Source of the DNA: Betaproteobacteria bacterium
Lineage (GTDB): Bacteria; Pseudomonadota; Gammaproteobacteria; Burkholderiales; SG8-41
DNA: 64,000 nt
Assembly: GCA_025363575.1 (NCBI GenBank)
Contig: JANYDM010000123.1
Location: 21,736 to 85,735, forward strand
Direction: 5' to 3'
The notes beneath the pieces were generated by a model. The model did not search any database. It saw nothing but the letters and a program-made list of their open reading frames with translations, and was not told the DNA's origin. Below, in pieces: positions 54,265-63,034 of this stretch. The position numbers and the translations under genes were made by a program. How positions within the stretch are numbered: the stretch's first letter is position 1; the number at the start of each line of letters is the position of its first letter.

Positions 54265-55512
54265 ATGCGCATTGCGCTGCCCGGCAATGCCGCGTTCACC
54301 GGCTACTGGATAGCCGAAACCCTGCTCTCGCTCGGCCAGGAAATATTCTTCGTCGCGGTCGGCTGGCAGATTTACGAGCTCACCGGCAGCGCGCTGAGCC
54401 TCGGCCTGATCGGCCTCGCGCAGTTTCTGCCGCAGTTTCTGCTGGCCCTGCCCGCGGGCCATGTCGCCGACAATTTCGACCGCAGGCGCATCACCTCGCT
54501 GTGCCAGCTCATCAAGTTTGCTGCGGTCGCGGCCATCGCGGCCGCGAGCTTCGCCGGCGCGGTCGCGATCGAGATGCTCTACGCGTGCACGTTTGCGTTC
54601 GGCGTGGCGCACGCGTTTCAGCAGCCCGCACTGCGCGCGCTGATGCCGACGCTGGTGACCCGCACCGAATTGCCGCCATGCATCGCCTGGACCGCCGGCG
54701 CAAAGAAAGCGGCCGTGATTGCCGGCCCCGCGCTGGGCGGCCTGATCTACCTGCTCGGCCCCGTCGCAGCGTACGGCGCGGGCGCGCTGTGCTTTCTCGC
54801 CGCCGGCATCCTGCTCACGCGCATCCGGCTTGCGCACGGCGCGGTGCCGACGCGTGAACCGATGACGATCGAGTCGCTGTTCGGCGGCATCGCCTTTATC
54901 CGCCGCCGGCCGGTGATACTCGGCGCGATGTCGCTCGATCTGTTCGCGGTGCTGCTCGGCGGCGCCACCGCGCTGCTGCCGATCTATGCGCGCGACATCC
55001 TCGCCGTCGGCCCGGGTGGACTCGGCCTCCTGCGCGCAGCGCCGGCCGCGGGCGCGGTGCTGGTTTCGCTGCTGCTGATCCGCATCAGACTCGACCGCCA
55101 TGTCGGGCGCACCTTGTTTGCTTCGATTGCGATCTTCGGCGTGGCGACCATCGTCTTCGGCGTCTCGCACTCGTTCGCGCTGTCGTTCGCGGCGCTCGTC
55201 GTGCTCGGCGGCTCCGACATGGTGAGCATGGTGATACGTCAGTCGCTGGTGCAACTGCAGACACCCGAGGGCATGCGCGGCCGCATCGGCGCCGTGCATT
55301 CGATTTTTACGGGCACGTCGAACCAGCTTGGCCAGTTCGAATCGGGTGTCGTAGCGGCATGGCTCGGCGCGGTGGCCTCGGTCATCGTCGGCGGCGTGGG
55401 CACGCTGCTGGTGGTTGGTCTGTGGATTTACTGGTTCCCGGCGTTGTGGAAGGCCGATCGTCTCGCCATGCATGGCGACGAAGACGCATCAACCCCGTCC
55501 CCGCTGAATTAA
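54265..55512 (+). CDS. MFS transporter (EntS-like, MFS_3)
   Basis: A 415-residue transporter with about 12 hydrophobic helices. The start (FTGYWIAETLLSLGQEIFFVAVGWQIYELTGS is spread across residues ~9-40) and the GHVADNFDRRRI loop match the EntS-like MFS_3 subgroup, whose members include siderophore exporters. Other starts upstream at 54217 and 54169 exist; 54265 begins the conserved part. No siderophore genes are nearby, so the substrate is open. It precedes slyX by 30 bp. Confidence 0.88.
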   Translation: MRIALPGNAAFTGYWIAETLLSLGQEIFFVAVGWQIYELTGSALSLGLIGLAQFLPQFLLALPAGHVADNFDRRRITSLCQLIKFAAVAAIAAASFAGAVAIEMLYACTFAFGVAHAFQQPALRALMPTLVTRTELPPCIAWTAGAKKAAVIAGPALGGLIYLLGPVAAYGAGALCFLAAGILLTRIRLAHGAVPTREPMTIESLFGGIAFIRRRPVILGAMSLDLFAVLLGGATALLPIYARDILAVGPGGLGLLRAAPAAGAVLVSLLLIRIRLDRHVGRTLFASIAIFGVATIVFGVSHSFALSFAALVVLGGSDMVSMVIRQSLVQLQTPEGMRGRIGAVHSIFTGTSNQLGQFESGVVAAWLGAVASVIVGGVGTLLVVGLWIYWFPALWKADRLAMHGDEDASTPSPLN

Positions 55513-55542
55513 AATTCGCGTTCTGTCGCCCCAGGAGCCGCC

Positions 55543-55743
55543 GTGGAATCCCGCCTCGAAGAAATCGAATCCAAGCTGAGCCTCGCTGAGGATCTGCTCG
55601 AAGAATTGAACAAGACTGTCTATCGCCAGCAGGCCGAGATCGACCAGCTGAAAAACGGGCTGGCGGCTTTGCGCGAGCAAGTGCGCACCGATATGCCGGC
55701 TGATTCGCCAGGCCCGGGCGAAGAGAAGCCGCCGCATTATTAA
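55543..55743 (+). CDS. slyX: SlyX protein
   Basis: A 66-residue coiled-coil protein (ESRLEEIESKLSLAEDLLEE, ending PPHY). The heptad pattern and final PPHY are typical of SlyX. The function is unknown. It starts at GTG 55543 after CAGGAGCCGCC and is probably co-transcribed with the MFS gene. Confidence 0.9.
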   Translation: MESRLEEIESKLSLAEDLLEELNKTVYRQQAEIDQLKNGLAALREQVRTDMPADSPGPGEEKPPHY

Positions 55744-55772
55744 AAACTGAACGACGAACCTCAGGAACAGGC

Positions 55773-56849
55773 ATGGCCAATCCGGTGCGCATCGAACTCT
55801 GGAACCTCGTCGTACCGCTCGCCGAAGTGCTCGACGCGTCGGCAGGCCCGCGGAAAAGAACCGCGCACGTCCTGGTCGCGTTCATGGACGCGAAGGGTCA
55901 CCGCGGCGTCGGCTATTCGATTTTCCGCGAGCAGAACAATCTCGAGCTGGCGACGCAGGCTGCGCAAAAATTCGTGAGCGCGATGCGGCATGAGCTGCCG
56001 GATTTGCTCGACATCGAGCGCTATGAGGAACACAACCGTACGGGCGACGCGACCGCCAGCCGCTCGGCGGCGAACGCATTAAGCCTGGCCGCGTGGGACC
56101 TCGCTGCGCGGCAGCAGGGATGCGCGGTCGCCGACTTATGGGGACGGCCCGCGGGTCGCACGGAACTCGAATGCTATGCGAGCGCTTTGTGGCAGGAGCA
56201 GTCGGTCGCCGAGCTGGCAGTCGAGGCGCGGCGCTACCGCGATCAGAATTTCCGCTACGTGAAGATGCGTGTCGTGCACGACCTGAAAGACAACCTCGAA
56301 CGCATCGCGGCCGTCCGCACTGTCTATATGCAGCCGGCCACCATCGCGATCGAGGCCGCCGGCGCGGGGTGGAATGTCGACGACGCGAATGCGTTCATCG
56401 AGGCCGCGCAGGGCCAGTACCTGTGGACGGAAGACCCGGTGAAATACGACGTGATCGGTCAGGTCAGAGCAACAGCGAACAGCACGATCACCGCCGGCGA
56501 AACATGCGCGACGACGGCCGGGCTCATCAAGCTGTTCGACGAAGGCAAGGTGCGCTCTATCGTCATCGACGTGCAGTGTATCGGCGGGCCGGTGCGTTTC
56601 CTCGAAGCGGCGCGCTTGCTGCAATCGCTCGGCGCGACGATCGGCGGGCATCGCTTTCCGTATTATTCGAGCCATCTGCTCGCGACGCTTCCGCGCAGCC
56701 TGCCGCTCGAAACGATCGACTGGGCGAACCCGTCGCTGCAGCCGTATCACATGCCCGACACGAATGGCCGCGTGCCCGTCGAAGGGCCGGGCTTTGCGGT
56801 GCGCATCAACCAAACGATCTTTGATCGATACGCGCGGCGCGTCTTTTAA
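55773..56849 (+). CDS. Enolase-superfamily (mandelate racemase/muconate lactonizing type) enzyme
   Basis: A 358-residue TIM-barrel enzyme. The N-terminal capping domain leads to a KxK-like site (YVKMRVV), then IAIEAAGAGW, WTEDPVKYD and ITAGETCATTAG for metal binding, and IGGHRFPYYSSHL with the catalytic histidine. The first metal ligand, usually aspartate in DxN, is glutamate here and the asparagine is alanine. The reaction (acid-sugar dehydration, racemisation or cycloisomerisation) is open. CAGGAACAGGC precedes the ATG. The Bug receptor on the other strand ends 18 bp away. Confidence 0.85.
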   Translation: MANPVRIELWNLVVPLAEVLDASAGPRKRTAHVLVAFMDAKGHRGVGYSIFREQNNLELATQAAQKFVSAMRHELPDLLDIERYEEHNRTGDATASRSAANALSLAAWDLAARQQGCAVADLWGRPAGRTELECYASALWQEQSVAELAVEARRYRDQNFRYVKMRVVHDLKDNLERIAAVRTVYMQPATIAIEAAGAGWNVDDANAFIEAAQGQYLWTEDPVKYDVIGQVRATANSTITAGETCATTAGLIKLFDEGKVRSIVIDVQCIGGPVRFLEAARLLQSLGATIGGHRFPYYSSHLLATLPRSLPLETIDWANPSLQPYHMPDTNGRVPVEGPGFAVRINQTIFDRYARRVF

Positions 56850-56867
56850 CGTCGGTGATCGCGCTCG

Positions 56868-57860
56868 TCACTCGGCGCGGATGCCCGCGTCGCGAATGAC
56901 TTTGCCCAGGCGCGTCATTTCGGCCTTCATCGCCCGGGCCAGCTCTTCAGGAGAGCTGCCTACCGCTTCGACCCCGGCGTCAAGCAATCGCTTCGCCGCA
57001 TCCGGCGTCGCAAGATAACGCGCGATGTCACGGTTCAGGCGGGTGATGATGGCGGCCGGCGTGCGCGCGGGCGCCAGCATGCCGTGCATCGAGATCGATT
57101 CGTAACCGGCTAGGCCGGCTGCGGCAACGGTGGGCAGCCCCGGCGCGAGGATCGACGGCTTCGAACTCGTGACGGCAAGCGCGAGCAAACGGCCGGCTTT
57201 CACGTGCGCGGTCACTGACGCCGCGTTGGGGAACATCATTTGCACTTCTCCTCCCATCAAGGCGGTCAGCGCGGGACCGTTGCCCTTATAGGGAATGTGC
57301 ACGATCCGGATATCCGCCATCGACTTGAACAGCTCAGCGGCGAGATGCGCGGAGCCGCCGACCAGCGCCCCATAGTTGAGCTCACCCGGCTTCGCCTTCG
57401 CGTACGCGATGAGTTCCCGCACCGACTTGACCGGCAGCGCCGGATAAACCACGAGTATGTTCGGCGAACTCCCCGGTATCGTGATCGGAGCGAAATCCTT
57501 CAGGGGATCCCATGCCGCGCTGTCGCGCAGGAACGGCGTCAGCCAGATGCTGCTGCCATGCAGAAGCAAAGTGTAGCCGTCGGGCTGCGCGCGGGCGACT
57601 GCTTCGATCGATTGCACGCCGGCGCGGTTCTCCACGATGACCGGCTCGCCGAGACTTTCCGTGAGCCCCTGCGCTACCACCCGCGCGACGAAGTCGCCGC
57701 CGCCGCCCGCGTCCGCGGTGACAATGCGCACCACACGGGTCGGATATTGCTGGGAGTAAGCCGCGTGCGTCACGCAGCAGGCGCCGGCGAACAACGCAGC
57801 GCACGCCAATATTCTTCGCTTTGCGCCGGACGCGACTTGCGCGGGTTTCATGCTGTTCAT
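56868..57860 (-). CDS. Bug (TctC) family periplasmic solute receptor
   Basis: Up to 330 residues: signal peptide (ILACAALFAGACCVTHAAYS), family start QYPTRVVRIVTADAGGGGDFV, then RAQPDGYTLLLHGSSIWL and IPYKGNGPALTALMGGEVQMMF. The start is ambiguous between 57860 (chosen) and 57851; an upstream TTG at 57893 is less likely. It shares the 3' side with the enolase-superfamily gene (convergent). Confidence 0.9.
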   Translation of the reverse strand: MNSMKPAQVASGAKRRILACAALFAGACCVTHAAYSQQYPTRVVRIVTADAGGGGDFVARVVAQGLTESLGEPVIVENRAGVQSIEAVARAQPDGYTLLLHGSSIWLTPFLRDSAAWDPLKDFAPITIPGSSPNILVVYPALPVKSVRELIAYAKAKPGELNYGALVGGSAHLAAELFKSMADIRIVHIPYKGNGPALTALMGGEVQMMFPNAASVTAHVKAGRLLALAVTSSKPSILAPGLPTVAAAGLAGYESISMHGMLAPARTPAAIITRLNRDIARYLATPDAAKRLLDAGVEAVGSSPEELARAMKAEMTRLGKVIRDAGIRAE

Positions 57861-58055
57861 CAGATGGGCAGGTGCAGGCCGAAGATTGTGCAATTTGCAC
57901 CGGGACTTTACTGGAATGCCCGCCGCGACTCCATCGCGGATAGGCCTCCGCCATGAAAAACCCAGCGAGCAGCCCTGGATCCGCCGCGTGCTTGACTGTG
58001 CAGCCGGGGTAGCGGAAGCTTTTCAGCTATCATTTTTTTCTCCCGGGACAGCAAC

Positions 58056-58760
58056 ATGAACAAGAAAATCGAACGCTGGCGCGGCTACGTGCCCGACACC
58101 GACCTTGCCACGTACGCAAAAGGCGCGTTCGGCAACCCCATCGGTATGGGCGCCCGCGCGGCGCTGCTCAATATCGACACGACGTGGATGTTCGTCGACC
58201 CGCAATATGCGATGTGCGGGCGCGAAGACCCGGCGCTGAAAGCCGCTCTCGTGCGCATCACCGGCACGTTTCGCGCGCTCGGCCTGCCGATCTACTACAG
58301 CCGGCGCGATGACCGCAGCCATCCGACGCGGCGCGGCATCTGGAATCACAAGCTCGGCAACGCGCACGAATTCCAATACACGAGTGATCCGCGCGCCGAC
58401 GAATGGCCGCCGGAATATGCGCCGCGCAAGGAAGACGTCGTGATCCTCAAGAACAAGCCGTCGGCGTTTTTCGAGACGCCGCTCGAATCCTTTCTGCGCT
58501 ATGACGGCATCGACACCATCGTGATGTGCGGGGTTTCCACATCGGGTTGCGTGCGCGCGGCGGCGACGGATGCGTTCTCGCACAACTTCCGTGTGATCGT
58601 CGTCGAAGAAGCATGCGGCGACCGCGCACAGGCCGCGCACCGCGCGAACCTGTTCGATCTCGACATGAAATTCGCTGACGTCGAGAAAATCGACGACGTG
58701 ATTGCAGAAGTCGAGCGACGCTACTCCGCGCCGCGGCGTGCGGCCGGCGACGCGCGATGA
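58056..58760 (+). CDS. Isochorismatase-like cysteine hydrolase
   Basis: A 234-residue enzyme of the isochorismatase/nicotinamidase fold. The catalytic triad is visible: D41 (LLNIDTTWMF), K134 (KNKPSAFF) and C165 (GVSTSGCVRAAA). The family includes N-carbamoylsarcosine and nicotinamide amidohydrolases. Its placement with Bug receptors favours a catabolic amide or carbamoyl substrate, as inference. It overlaps the next Bug gene by 4 bp (ATGA), which suggests co-transcription and a shared substrate. Confidence 0.9.
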   Translation: MNKKIERWRGYVPDTDLATYAKGAFGNPIGMGARAALLNIDTTWMFVDPQYAMCGREDPALKAALVRITGTFRALGLPIYYSRRDDRSHPTRRGIWNHKLGNAHEFQYTSDPRADEWPPEYAPRKEDVVILKNKPSAFFETPLESFLRYDGIDTIVMCGVSTSGCVRAAATDAFSHNFRVIVVEEACGDRAQAAHRANLFDLDMKFADVEKIDDVIAEVERRYSAPRRAAGDAR

Positions 58761-59728
58761 GCCGGCGTACTTCTGCCGTCTTGCTCGCGGCCTTCTGCGT
58801 CTCGCAGATTTCCAGCGCCGGCGCGCAAAGCAATTATCCGAACCGGCAGATTCGCATGATCGTGCCGTTCGCCGCCGGCGGGCCGACTGATGCGATTGCG
58901 CGCGCCATCGCGCAGAAGCTGAACGAGGCATGGGGCCAGCCCGTCGTCGTCGACAACCGCGGCGGCGCTGGCGGCAACATCGGCACCGAGATCGCAGCAA
59001 AGTCGCCGCCTGACGGCTACACGCTGTTCATCGGCACCGTCGCCAATGCGATCAATCAGTCGCTGTTTGCCAGACTGCCTTTCGATTTCCTGCGCGACTT
59101 CGCGCCCGTCACGCAGAATTACGTAACCGGGCTCATTCTCGCCGTGCATCCGTCTTTGCCCGTGACGTCGGTCAAAGAGCTGATCGCGCTCGCGAAGGCG
59201 CACCCGGGCGAGCTGTCGTATTCATCGAGCGGTGTCGGCGGCACGCCGCATCTTTCCGGCGAGCTTTTCAACTCGATGGCCGGCGTGAAGATGGTGCATG
59301 TTCCGTACAAAGGCTCCGCGCCCGCGATGACCGATCTGTTGGGCGGCCAGATCCAGCTGACTTTCGACAACATGCTCACGGTTCTGCCCCAGGTCAAAGG
59401 CGGCAAGTTGCGCGGCCTCGCCGTCACGCTGCCGGCGCGCTCGCCGCTCGCGCCTGAGCTGCCCACCGTCGCCGAGTCGGGGCTCAAAGGCTTCGAAGTC
59501 AAATCGTGGAACGGTGTCGTCGTGCCGACCGGCACCTCGAAGGAAATCATCGCCCGCCTCAATGGTGAAATCGTGAAGATCCTGCGTCAGCCCGACCTGC
59601 GCGAGAAATTCCTCGTGCAAGGCGTCGAGCTCGTGCCGACGACGCCGGAGGAATTCGGCGCCTTCATCCGGCAGGACATCGCCAAATGGGCGAAGGTTAT
59701 TCAAATTTCTGGGGCAAGGGCGGAGTAG
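58757..59728 (+). CDS. Bug (TctC) family periplasmic solute receptor
   Basis: A 323-residue receptor with a signal peptide (VLLAAFCVSQISSAGA), then the family signature (NRQIRMIVPFAAGGPTDAIAR), DNRGGAGGNIGTEI and VPYKGSAPAMTDLLGGQIQL. It overlaps the isochorismatase-like gene, so it probably delivers a substrate related to that enzyme. A REP-like region and a terminator on the other strand follow it. Confidence 0.92.
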   Translation: MSRRTSAVLLAAFCVSQISSAGAQSNYPNRQIRMIVPFAAGGPTDAIARAIAQKLNEAWGQPVVVDNRGGAGGNIGTEIAAKSPPDGYTLFIGTVANAINQSLFARLPFDFLRDFAPVTQNYVTGLILAVHPSLPVTSVKELIALAKAHPGELSYSSSGVGGTPHLSGELFNSMAGVKMVHVPYKGSAPAMTDLLGGQIQLTFDNMLTVLPQVKGGKLRGLAVTLPARSPLAPELPTVAESGLKGFEVKSWNGVVVPTGTSKEIIARLNGEIVKILRQPDLREKFLVQGVELVPTTPEEFGAFIRQDIAKWAKVIQISGARAE

Positions 59729-59781
59729 TTCTGTCATTTCGGCGTACGCGGGAGCTGGTCACTTCTTTTTCTTGTGCCTGA

Positions 59782-59801
59782 ATTCCCGCACTTGCGGGAA
59801 T
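59782..59801. repeat. REP-like palindrome downstream of a Bug gene
   Basis: A perfect 9-bp inverted repeat ATTCCCGCA-CT-TGCGGGAAT. About 45 bp to the left a related half (GTCATTTCGGCGTACGCGGGA, around 59732-59753) resembles the scattered intergenic palindromes common in many Proteobacteria. It may act in mRNA stability or transcription termination; only one clear copy is seen here. Confidence 0.6.
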
Positions 59802-59842
59802 GAAAAGCCCACAATAAATACAGCCCCCGGTCTGCCGCCCGG

Positions 59843-59879
59843 AAAAGAAAAGGCGGGCAATGCCTGCGCATTACCCGCC
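59843..59879 (-). terminator. Rho-independent terminator of the His-rich gene
   Basis: On the minus strand a 12-bp stem (GGCGGGTAATGC with GCATTGCCCGCC, one mismatch) with a GCAG-type loop is followed by TTTTCTTTT. It lies just past the stop of the 62-residue gene at 59904. Confidence 0.85.
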
Positions 59880-59903
59880 CCATCCCGTAACCGCGCGTGC
59901 TGA

Positions 59904-60092
59904 CTAGCGGTTCCCGCGATTAAAACGATGGTGCCTGTGATGACGCACATGGCGGACTTGCTTGAAATCGCCGTGGCGGCTGGCGCTGTTGAAGCCGCGG
60001 TTGCCATCGCGATGATCGAAAGCCGCTTGCGCGGAAGTCATCGAGAACCCCAGCGCGGACAAGAGTGCAAGTGCGAACAGTTTTTTGAACAT
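59904..60092 (-). CDS. Small exported His/Arg-rich protein
   Basis: A 62-residue protein with a signal peptide (MFKKLFALALLSALGFSMTSAQA) and a short basic tail rich in His and Arg (VRHVRHHRHHRFNRGNR). GAGGAGATTCAA precedes the ATG at 60092; upstream starts would remove the signal peptide. It resembles in design the exported protein at 16916-17182. Metal or anion binding is possible. The site at 60233-60248 lies 141 bp from its start. Confidence 0.75.
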   Translation of the reverse strand: MFKKLFALALLSALGFSMTSAQAAFDHRDGNRGFNSASRHGDFKQVRHVRHHRHHRFNRGNR

Positions 60093-60232
60093 TTGAATCT
60101 CCTCGGTAAGATCGGTGAGGCAAATGCCATCACCTGTGAATATCAGACTACGCTGAACAGCGGCAGCGACCATCGCAATTACCGGCAATTACTCCGCTTA
60201 CAATTAGGTTACCTTTATGTCGTCGGCGTAAT

Positions 60233-60248
60233 GTAGGTGCATCCCTAC
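60233..60248. promoter_or_regulatory. Palindromic operator-like site GTAGG-N6-CCTAC (copy 2)
   Basis: Arms GTAGG and CCTAC are separated by TGCATC. It lies in the 237-bp region between the His-rich gene (minus) and the dehalogenase gene (plus), 141 bp from the start of the former. Copy 1 at 47342-47357 lies at the same distance from a minus-strand small exported gene. Confidence 0.4.
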
Positions 60249-60329
60249 GGGCCCCGCTTGACGGCAGTATCACGCGCGCAGTAGCTTCGGCGTTCCCCGC
60301 GCCCATCCAGTTCCCCAAAGGAGTCAAAA

Positions 60330-61214
60330 TTGTTCGAAGGCTTTAAGAAGTTCGACATCCAGACCAGCGACCCGCAGGTCAAGATCCACGGCGTCATCGG
60401 CGGCAACGGCCCGCCGCTCCTGCTCCTGCACGGCAACCCGCTTACGCATGTGCACTGGCATCTTGTCGCGCCGCGGCTCGCGAAAGACTACACCGTAGTC
60501 GCCGCCGACCTACGCGGCTACGGCGACAGCGGCAAGCCGCGCGGCCTGCCCGAGCACAGCAACTACACCTATCGACGCATGGGCCAGGACCATATGGACG
60601 TCATGAGCCATTTCGGCTTCGACAAATTCTTCCTCGGCGGCCACGACCGCGGCGGGCGCACGGCTTTTCGCATGGCGCTCGATCATCCGGACCGCATCAC
60701 GAAGTTCGCGAGCTTCGACGTCATCCCCACGCATTACGTGCTCACGCACATCACACGCGAGTGGGCGCTGAATTCCTATCACTGGTTCTTCATGGCACAG
60801 CCGTACGATATCCCGGAGAAATTGCTGGCCGGCAACGAGCGCTATTACATCGACCAGAAGCTCACGAAAATGGGCATCGGCAAAGGCGGCTTCACCGAAG
60901 AGACGCTCGCTGAATATCGTCGCTGCTGCACGGCAGAAAATCTGCACGGCGTGTGCGAAGACTATCGCGCCGGCGCGACGCTGGATTTCGACATGGACAA
61001 GGCGGATTTCGAGGCGGGCCGCAAAGTGCAATGCCCCGCGCTCATCATCTGGGGCGAGAAAAGCCATACCGAGAAAATGTTCGACGCGCGCGTCGCGTGG
61101 CCACAGTACGCGGCGAACATCTTCAAGCTGTGCCCGCTGCCGTGCGGACACTATCCCGCCGAGCAGGTGCCGGACCAGGTCTATAGCGAACTCAGCGCGT
61201 TCCTGAAAGCGTAA
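60330..61214 (+). CDS. Haloacetate (fluoroacetate) dehalogenase-like alpha/beta hydrolase
   Basis: A 294-residue cytosolic enzyme. The nucleophile region is GGHDRGGRTAFRMALDHPDR: D106 with R107 and R110 correspond to D104, R105 and R108 of the Burkholderia fluoroacetate dehalogenase. H151-W152 and Y212 match its fluoride-pocket residues H149, W150 and Y212; D130 and H274 match D128 and H271. All residues known to allow C-F cleavage are kept. It would hydrolyse haloacetates to glycolate. It starts at TTG 60330 with AAGGAG upstream. A Bug receptor follows 12 bp later, the likely uptake partner. Confidence 0.86.
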   Translation: MFEGFKKFDIQTSDPQVKIHGVIGGNGPPLLLLHGNPLTHVHWHLVAPRLAKDYTVVAADLRGYGDSGKPRGLPEHSNYTYRRMGQDHMDVMSHFGFDKFFLGGHDRGGRTAFRMALDHPDRITKFASFDVIPTHYVLTHITREWALNSYHWFFMAQPYDIPEKLLAGNERYYIDQKLTKMGIGKGGFTEETLAEYRRCCTAENLHGVCEDYRAGATLDFDMDKADFEAGRKVQCPALIIWGEKSHTEKMFDARVAWPQYAANIFKLCPLPCGHYPAEQVPDQVYSELSAFLKA

Positions 61215-61226
61215 ACGCAGCCAAAG

Positions 61227-62204
61227 ATGTTCTTCACGATGTTTGGTCTGCGCACAGCGTCACCTGCGCTGGCGCTCATGGCGGTGCTGCCTGCTTTGGC
61301 CGCGGAGCAATATCCGGCGCGGCCGCTGCGCATGATCATCCCGGCGGGCCCTAGCGGCGGCGTCGATACCATCGCGCGCGTGATCGCCCAGCCGCTGGGT
61401 GCGGCTCTCGGCCAGCCTGTAGTCATGGATAACAAGCCGGGCGCCGGCACCATGCTCGCGTCCGAGCTCACCGCGCGCGCGCCGGCCGACGGCTACACGC
61501 TATTGATGGCGACCAACAGCCATGTCATCAATGCGGGCATCCATAATGACCTGCGCTATGATCCGGTCAACGATTTCGCGGCGGTAACGCTCGTCGCTTC
61601 CGCGCCTTTCGTGCTGGTCGTGCATCCCGTGCTGCGCGCGCGCTCGGTCGCTGCACTGATCGCGCTCGCGCGCGCCAATCCGGGCCAGCTCGAATTCGCG
61701 TCCGCCGGCGCGGGCTCGGGCACTCACCTCGCGGGCGAACTGTTCGCGGCCATGGCGCAAATAAAAATGGTGCATGTGCCCTATCGCAGCGGCTCTTCGG
61801 CTCTGGTCGACGTCGCCGGCGGCCACGTCCAGATCATGTTCAGCAACACGATCAACTCGGGACCTTTCGTGCGCTCGGGCAAGCTGCGCGCGCTGGCGGT
61901 CACGTCGGCGCAGCGCACCGCGCTCTATCCGCAACTGCCGACCGTCGCCGAATCCGGTTTGCGCGGCTATCAGGCCGATGCGTGGTACGGCGCACTCTTG
62001 CCCGCGCGCACGCCAGCGGACATTGTCGCGCGGCTGCATAAGGACATCGTCGCCATACTGAAACTGCCTGAGGTGCGGCGCACGCTGGCCGCACAAGGCG
62101 CGGATGCAATCGGCAACTCGCCCGCCGAATTCGCGGCGATAATGAAAGCCGACATCGCCAAATGGGCGGGCGTGGCGGCGAAGCTGCCGCTGCAGACTGA
62201 ATAA
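61227..62204 (+). CDS. Bug (TctC) family periplasmic solute receptor
   Basis: A 325-residue receptor: signal peptide (SPALALMAVLPALAA), then EQYPARPLRMIIPAGPSGGVD, KPGAGTMLASELTARAPADG and VPYRSGSSALVDVAGGHVQI. It starts 12 bp after the dehalogenase-like gene, so it may bind a haloacid or related carboxylate. The next gene, the aldolase, is 32 bp downstream. Confidence 0.92.
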   Translation: MFFTMFGLRTASPALALMAVLPALAAEQYPARPLRMIIPAGPSGGVDTIARVIAQPLGAALGQPVVMDNKPGAGTMLASELTARAPADGYTLLMATNSHVINAGIHNDLRYDPVNDFAAVTLVASAPFVLVVHPVLRARSVAALIALARANPGQLEFASAGAGSGTHLAGELFAAMAQIKMVHVPYRSGSSALVDVAGGHVQIMFSNTINSGPFVRSGKLRALAVTSAQRTALYPQLPTVAESGLRGYQADAWYGALLPARTPADIVARLHKDIVAILKLPEVRRTLAAQGADAIGNSPAEFAAIMKADIAKWAGVAAKLPLQTE

Positions 62205-62236
62205 GATACCGAGGAAAATTTTCAGGAGAGATTTAC

Positions 62237-63034
62237 ATGAGCGGATTTTTTGAGAAGCTGGACAAAGGCGAGATGGCGCTCGGCGTGTGGCTCAAAGGCG
62301 GGCCGGGGTGGGTGTCGACGCTTGCGCGCGCGGGCTTCGATTTCGTGCGTCCCGACATGATGTTCTCGGCGCTGGACTGGCGCGAGCTCGACCACATCCA
62401 CAAATCCGCGCTGGCCGCGGGCCTCGTCACCTGGCTGCGCGTGCCGGCGAATCCATGGCTCGGCGGCACCGAAAGCCTGCAGGTCACTGTCGACGTCGCG
62501 CGCGCGTTCAGCCTCGGCATCCAGATCGTCGGCGCCTCAATCGCATCGGCGAAACAGGTCGAAGCCTGCGTCGAGGTTGCGCAAGACTGGCACCGCTCGG
62601 GCACCGGCGAATACCCAAATTCGAACGAGACCTTCGTCGCGATGAACAAGAAGTCAGCCAACACCGCGATTTTCGTGCCGCACGTGGAAGCGGGCTCCGC
62701 GATCAAGGAGATCGACGCCATTCTCGACATTAAAGGCATACGCATCGTGATGCTGGCGATGACCGATCTTTCCCAGGCGCTGGGCTATCCGTTCCAGTAC
62801 GACCATCCCGAAGTGTGGAAAGTGCTCGATTCCATTGTCGCCAAGGCGCGCGCGCGCAAGATCGTCATCGCCGCCAACATGGGCTATGCGTTCACCACGC
62901 ACGAGCAGATGTTGAAGCGCGTGAGCGACATGCACGCGCATGGCGTGCGCATCTGCCTCATGCAGGGTGCCGACAACATGCTCGAGAATTTTGCGCGGCC
63001 GCTGTTGAACGACATCCGCAAAGCAACCGCGTGA
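62237..63034 (+). CDS. HpcH/HpaI-family aldolase
   Basis: A 265-residue TIM-barrel metal-dependent aldolase/lyase. The start MALGVWLKGGPGWVSTLARA, PANPWLGGTESLQVTV, the metal glutamate in FVPHVEAGSAIKEIDAI and aspartate in MLAMTDLSQALGY fit HpcH/HpaI (4-hydroxy-2-oxoheptanedioate aldolase type). Members cleave 2-oxo-4-hydroxy acids or related compounds. GGAGAGATTTAC precedes the ATG. It overlaps the next Bug gene by 4 bp (GTGA). Confidence 0.9.
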   Translation: MSGFFEKLDKGEMALGVWLKGGPGWVSTLARAGFDFVRPDMMFSALDWRELDHIHKSALAAGLVTWLRVPANPWLGGTESLQVTVDVARAFSLGIQIVGASIASAKQVEACVEVAQDWHRSGTGEYPNSNETFVAMNKKSANTAIFVPHVEAGSAIKEIDAILDIKGIRIVMLAMTDLSQALGYPFQYDHPEVWKVLDSIVAKARARKIVIAANMGYAFTTHEQMLKRVSDMHAHGVRICLMQGADNMLENFARPLLNDIRKATA

